Source: Smithella sp.
GTDB taxonomy: Bacteria > Desulfobacterota > Syntrophia > Syntrophales > Smithellaceae
DNA: 5,426 nucleotides
Assembly: GCA_012797505.1 (NCBI GenBank)
Contig: JAAZOZ010000419.1
Location: 1-5,426, forward strand
Direction: 5' to 3'
The position numbers were made by a program, and so were the translations under genes. This document shows positions 5,411 through 5,426 of the stretch, piece after piece; position 1 is the stretch's first letter, and every line of letters starts with the position of its first letter. A model generated the notes under the pieces. That model was not told the origin of the DNA. It made no database searches and was given only the letters and a program-made list of their open reading frames with translations.

Positions 5411-5426
5411 CGGCAGGTCCGACGAG

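Noticed and set aside
5384..5426. Possible start of a further gene (ATG at 5384, open to the edge)
   Set aside because: No ribosome site precedes it, it overlaps the GC-rich palindrome, and only 14 codons are visible.
1..5426. CRISPR array, tRNA/rRNA genes, insertion sequence
   Set aside because: No regularly spaced repeats, no cloverleaf-type sequence and no transposase or terminal repeats were seen.

Overview
The window looks like part of a chromosome from an anaerobically respiring bacterium, most likely a delta-proteobacterium (Desulfobacterota or a Geobacter/syntroph-like lineage). This rests on three things: two Tat-exported flavoproteins of the flavocytochrome c / fumarate reductase family, a multiheme cytochrome c, and a GAF-type sigma-54 activator. 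The lineage is an inference from gene content; no RNA gene or phylogenetic marker is present.

Layout. Positions 1-947 (minus strand) hold the first 315 residues of flavoprotein 1, cut by the left window edge. It is preceded on the same strand by a small gene (971-1261), probably a dimeric alpha-beta barrel protein, and the two form an operon. In front of that operon is a -24/-12 (sigma-54) promoter with an exact GG-N10-GC spacing at 1284-1299. Behind the promoter lie an AT-rich inverted repeat (1315-1334) and three copies of a 16-bp palindromic motif (1350-1365, 1373-1388, 1401-1416). Transcribed divergently is a one-component sigma-54 activator with GAF, AAA+ and Fis-type HTH parts (1439-2974). 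After a 235-bp gap with a sigma-70-like promoter come flavoprotein 2 (3210-4766), an intercistronic hairpin (4775-4815) and a hexaheme cytochrome c (4845-5378), all on the plus strand.

How it may work together. The cytochrome's C-terminal part resembles the tetraheme domain that is fused to the flavin domain in Shewanella flavocytochrome c3, so flavoprotein 2 plus the cytochrome looks like a split periplasmic reductase. Electrons would pass from the membrane through the cytochrome to FAD and on to an unsaturated organic acceptor. By eye alignment both flavoproteins lack the histidine that binds the fumarate carboxylate. Flavoprotein 2 also lacks the threonine of that site, while it keeps the proton-donating arginine and the HHTMGG and VRLG motifs. 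The acceptor is therefore probably not fumarate. The most likely reading is a small regulon: the GAF protein senses a ligand and switches on the small protein plus flavoprotein 1 through sigma-54, while flavoprotein 2 and the cytochrome seem to have a housekeeping-type promoter. Substrate and ligand cannot be read from the sequence.
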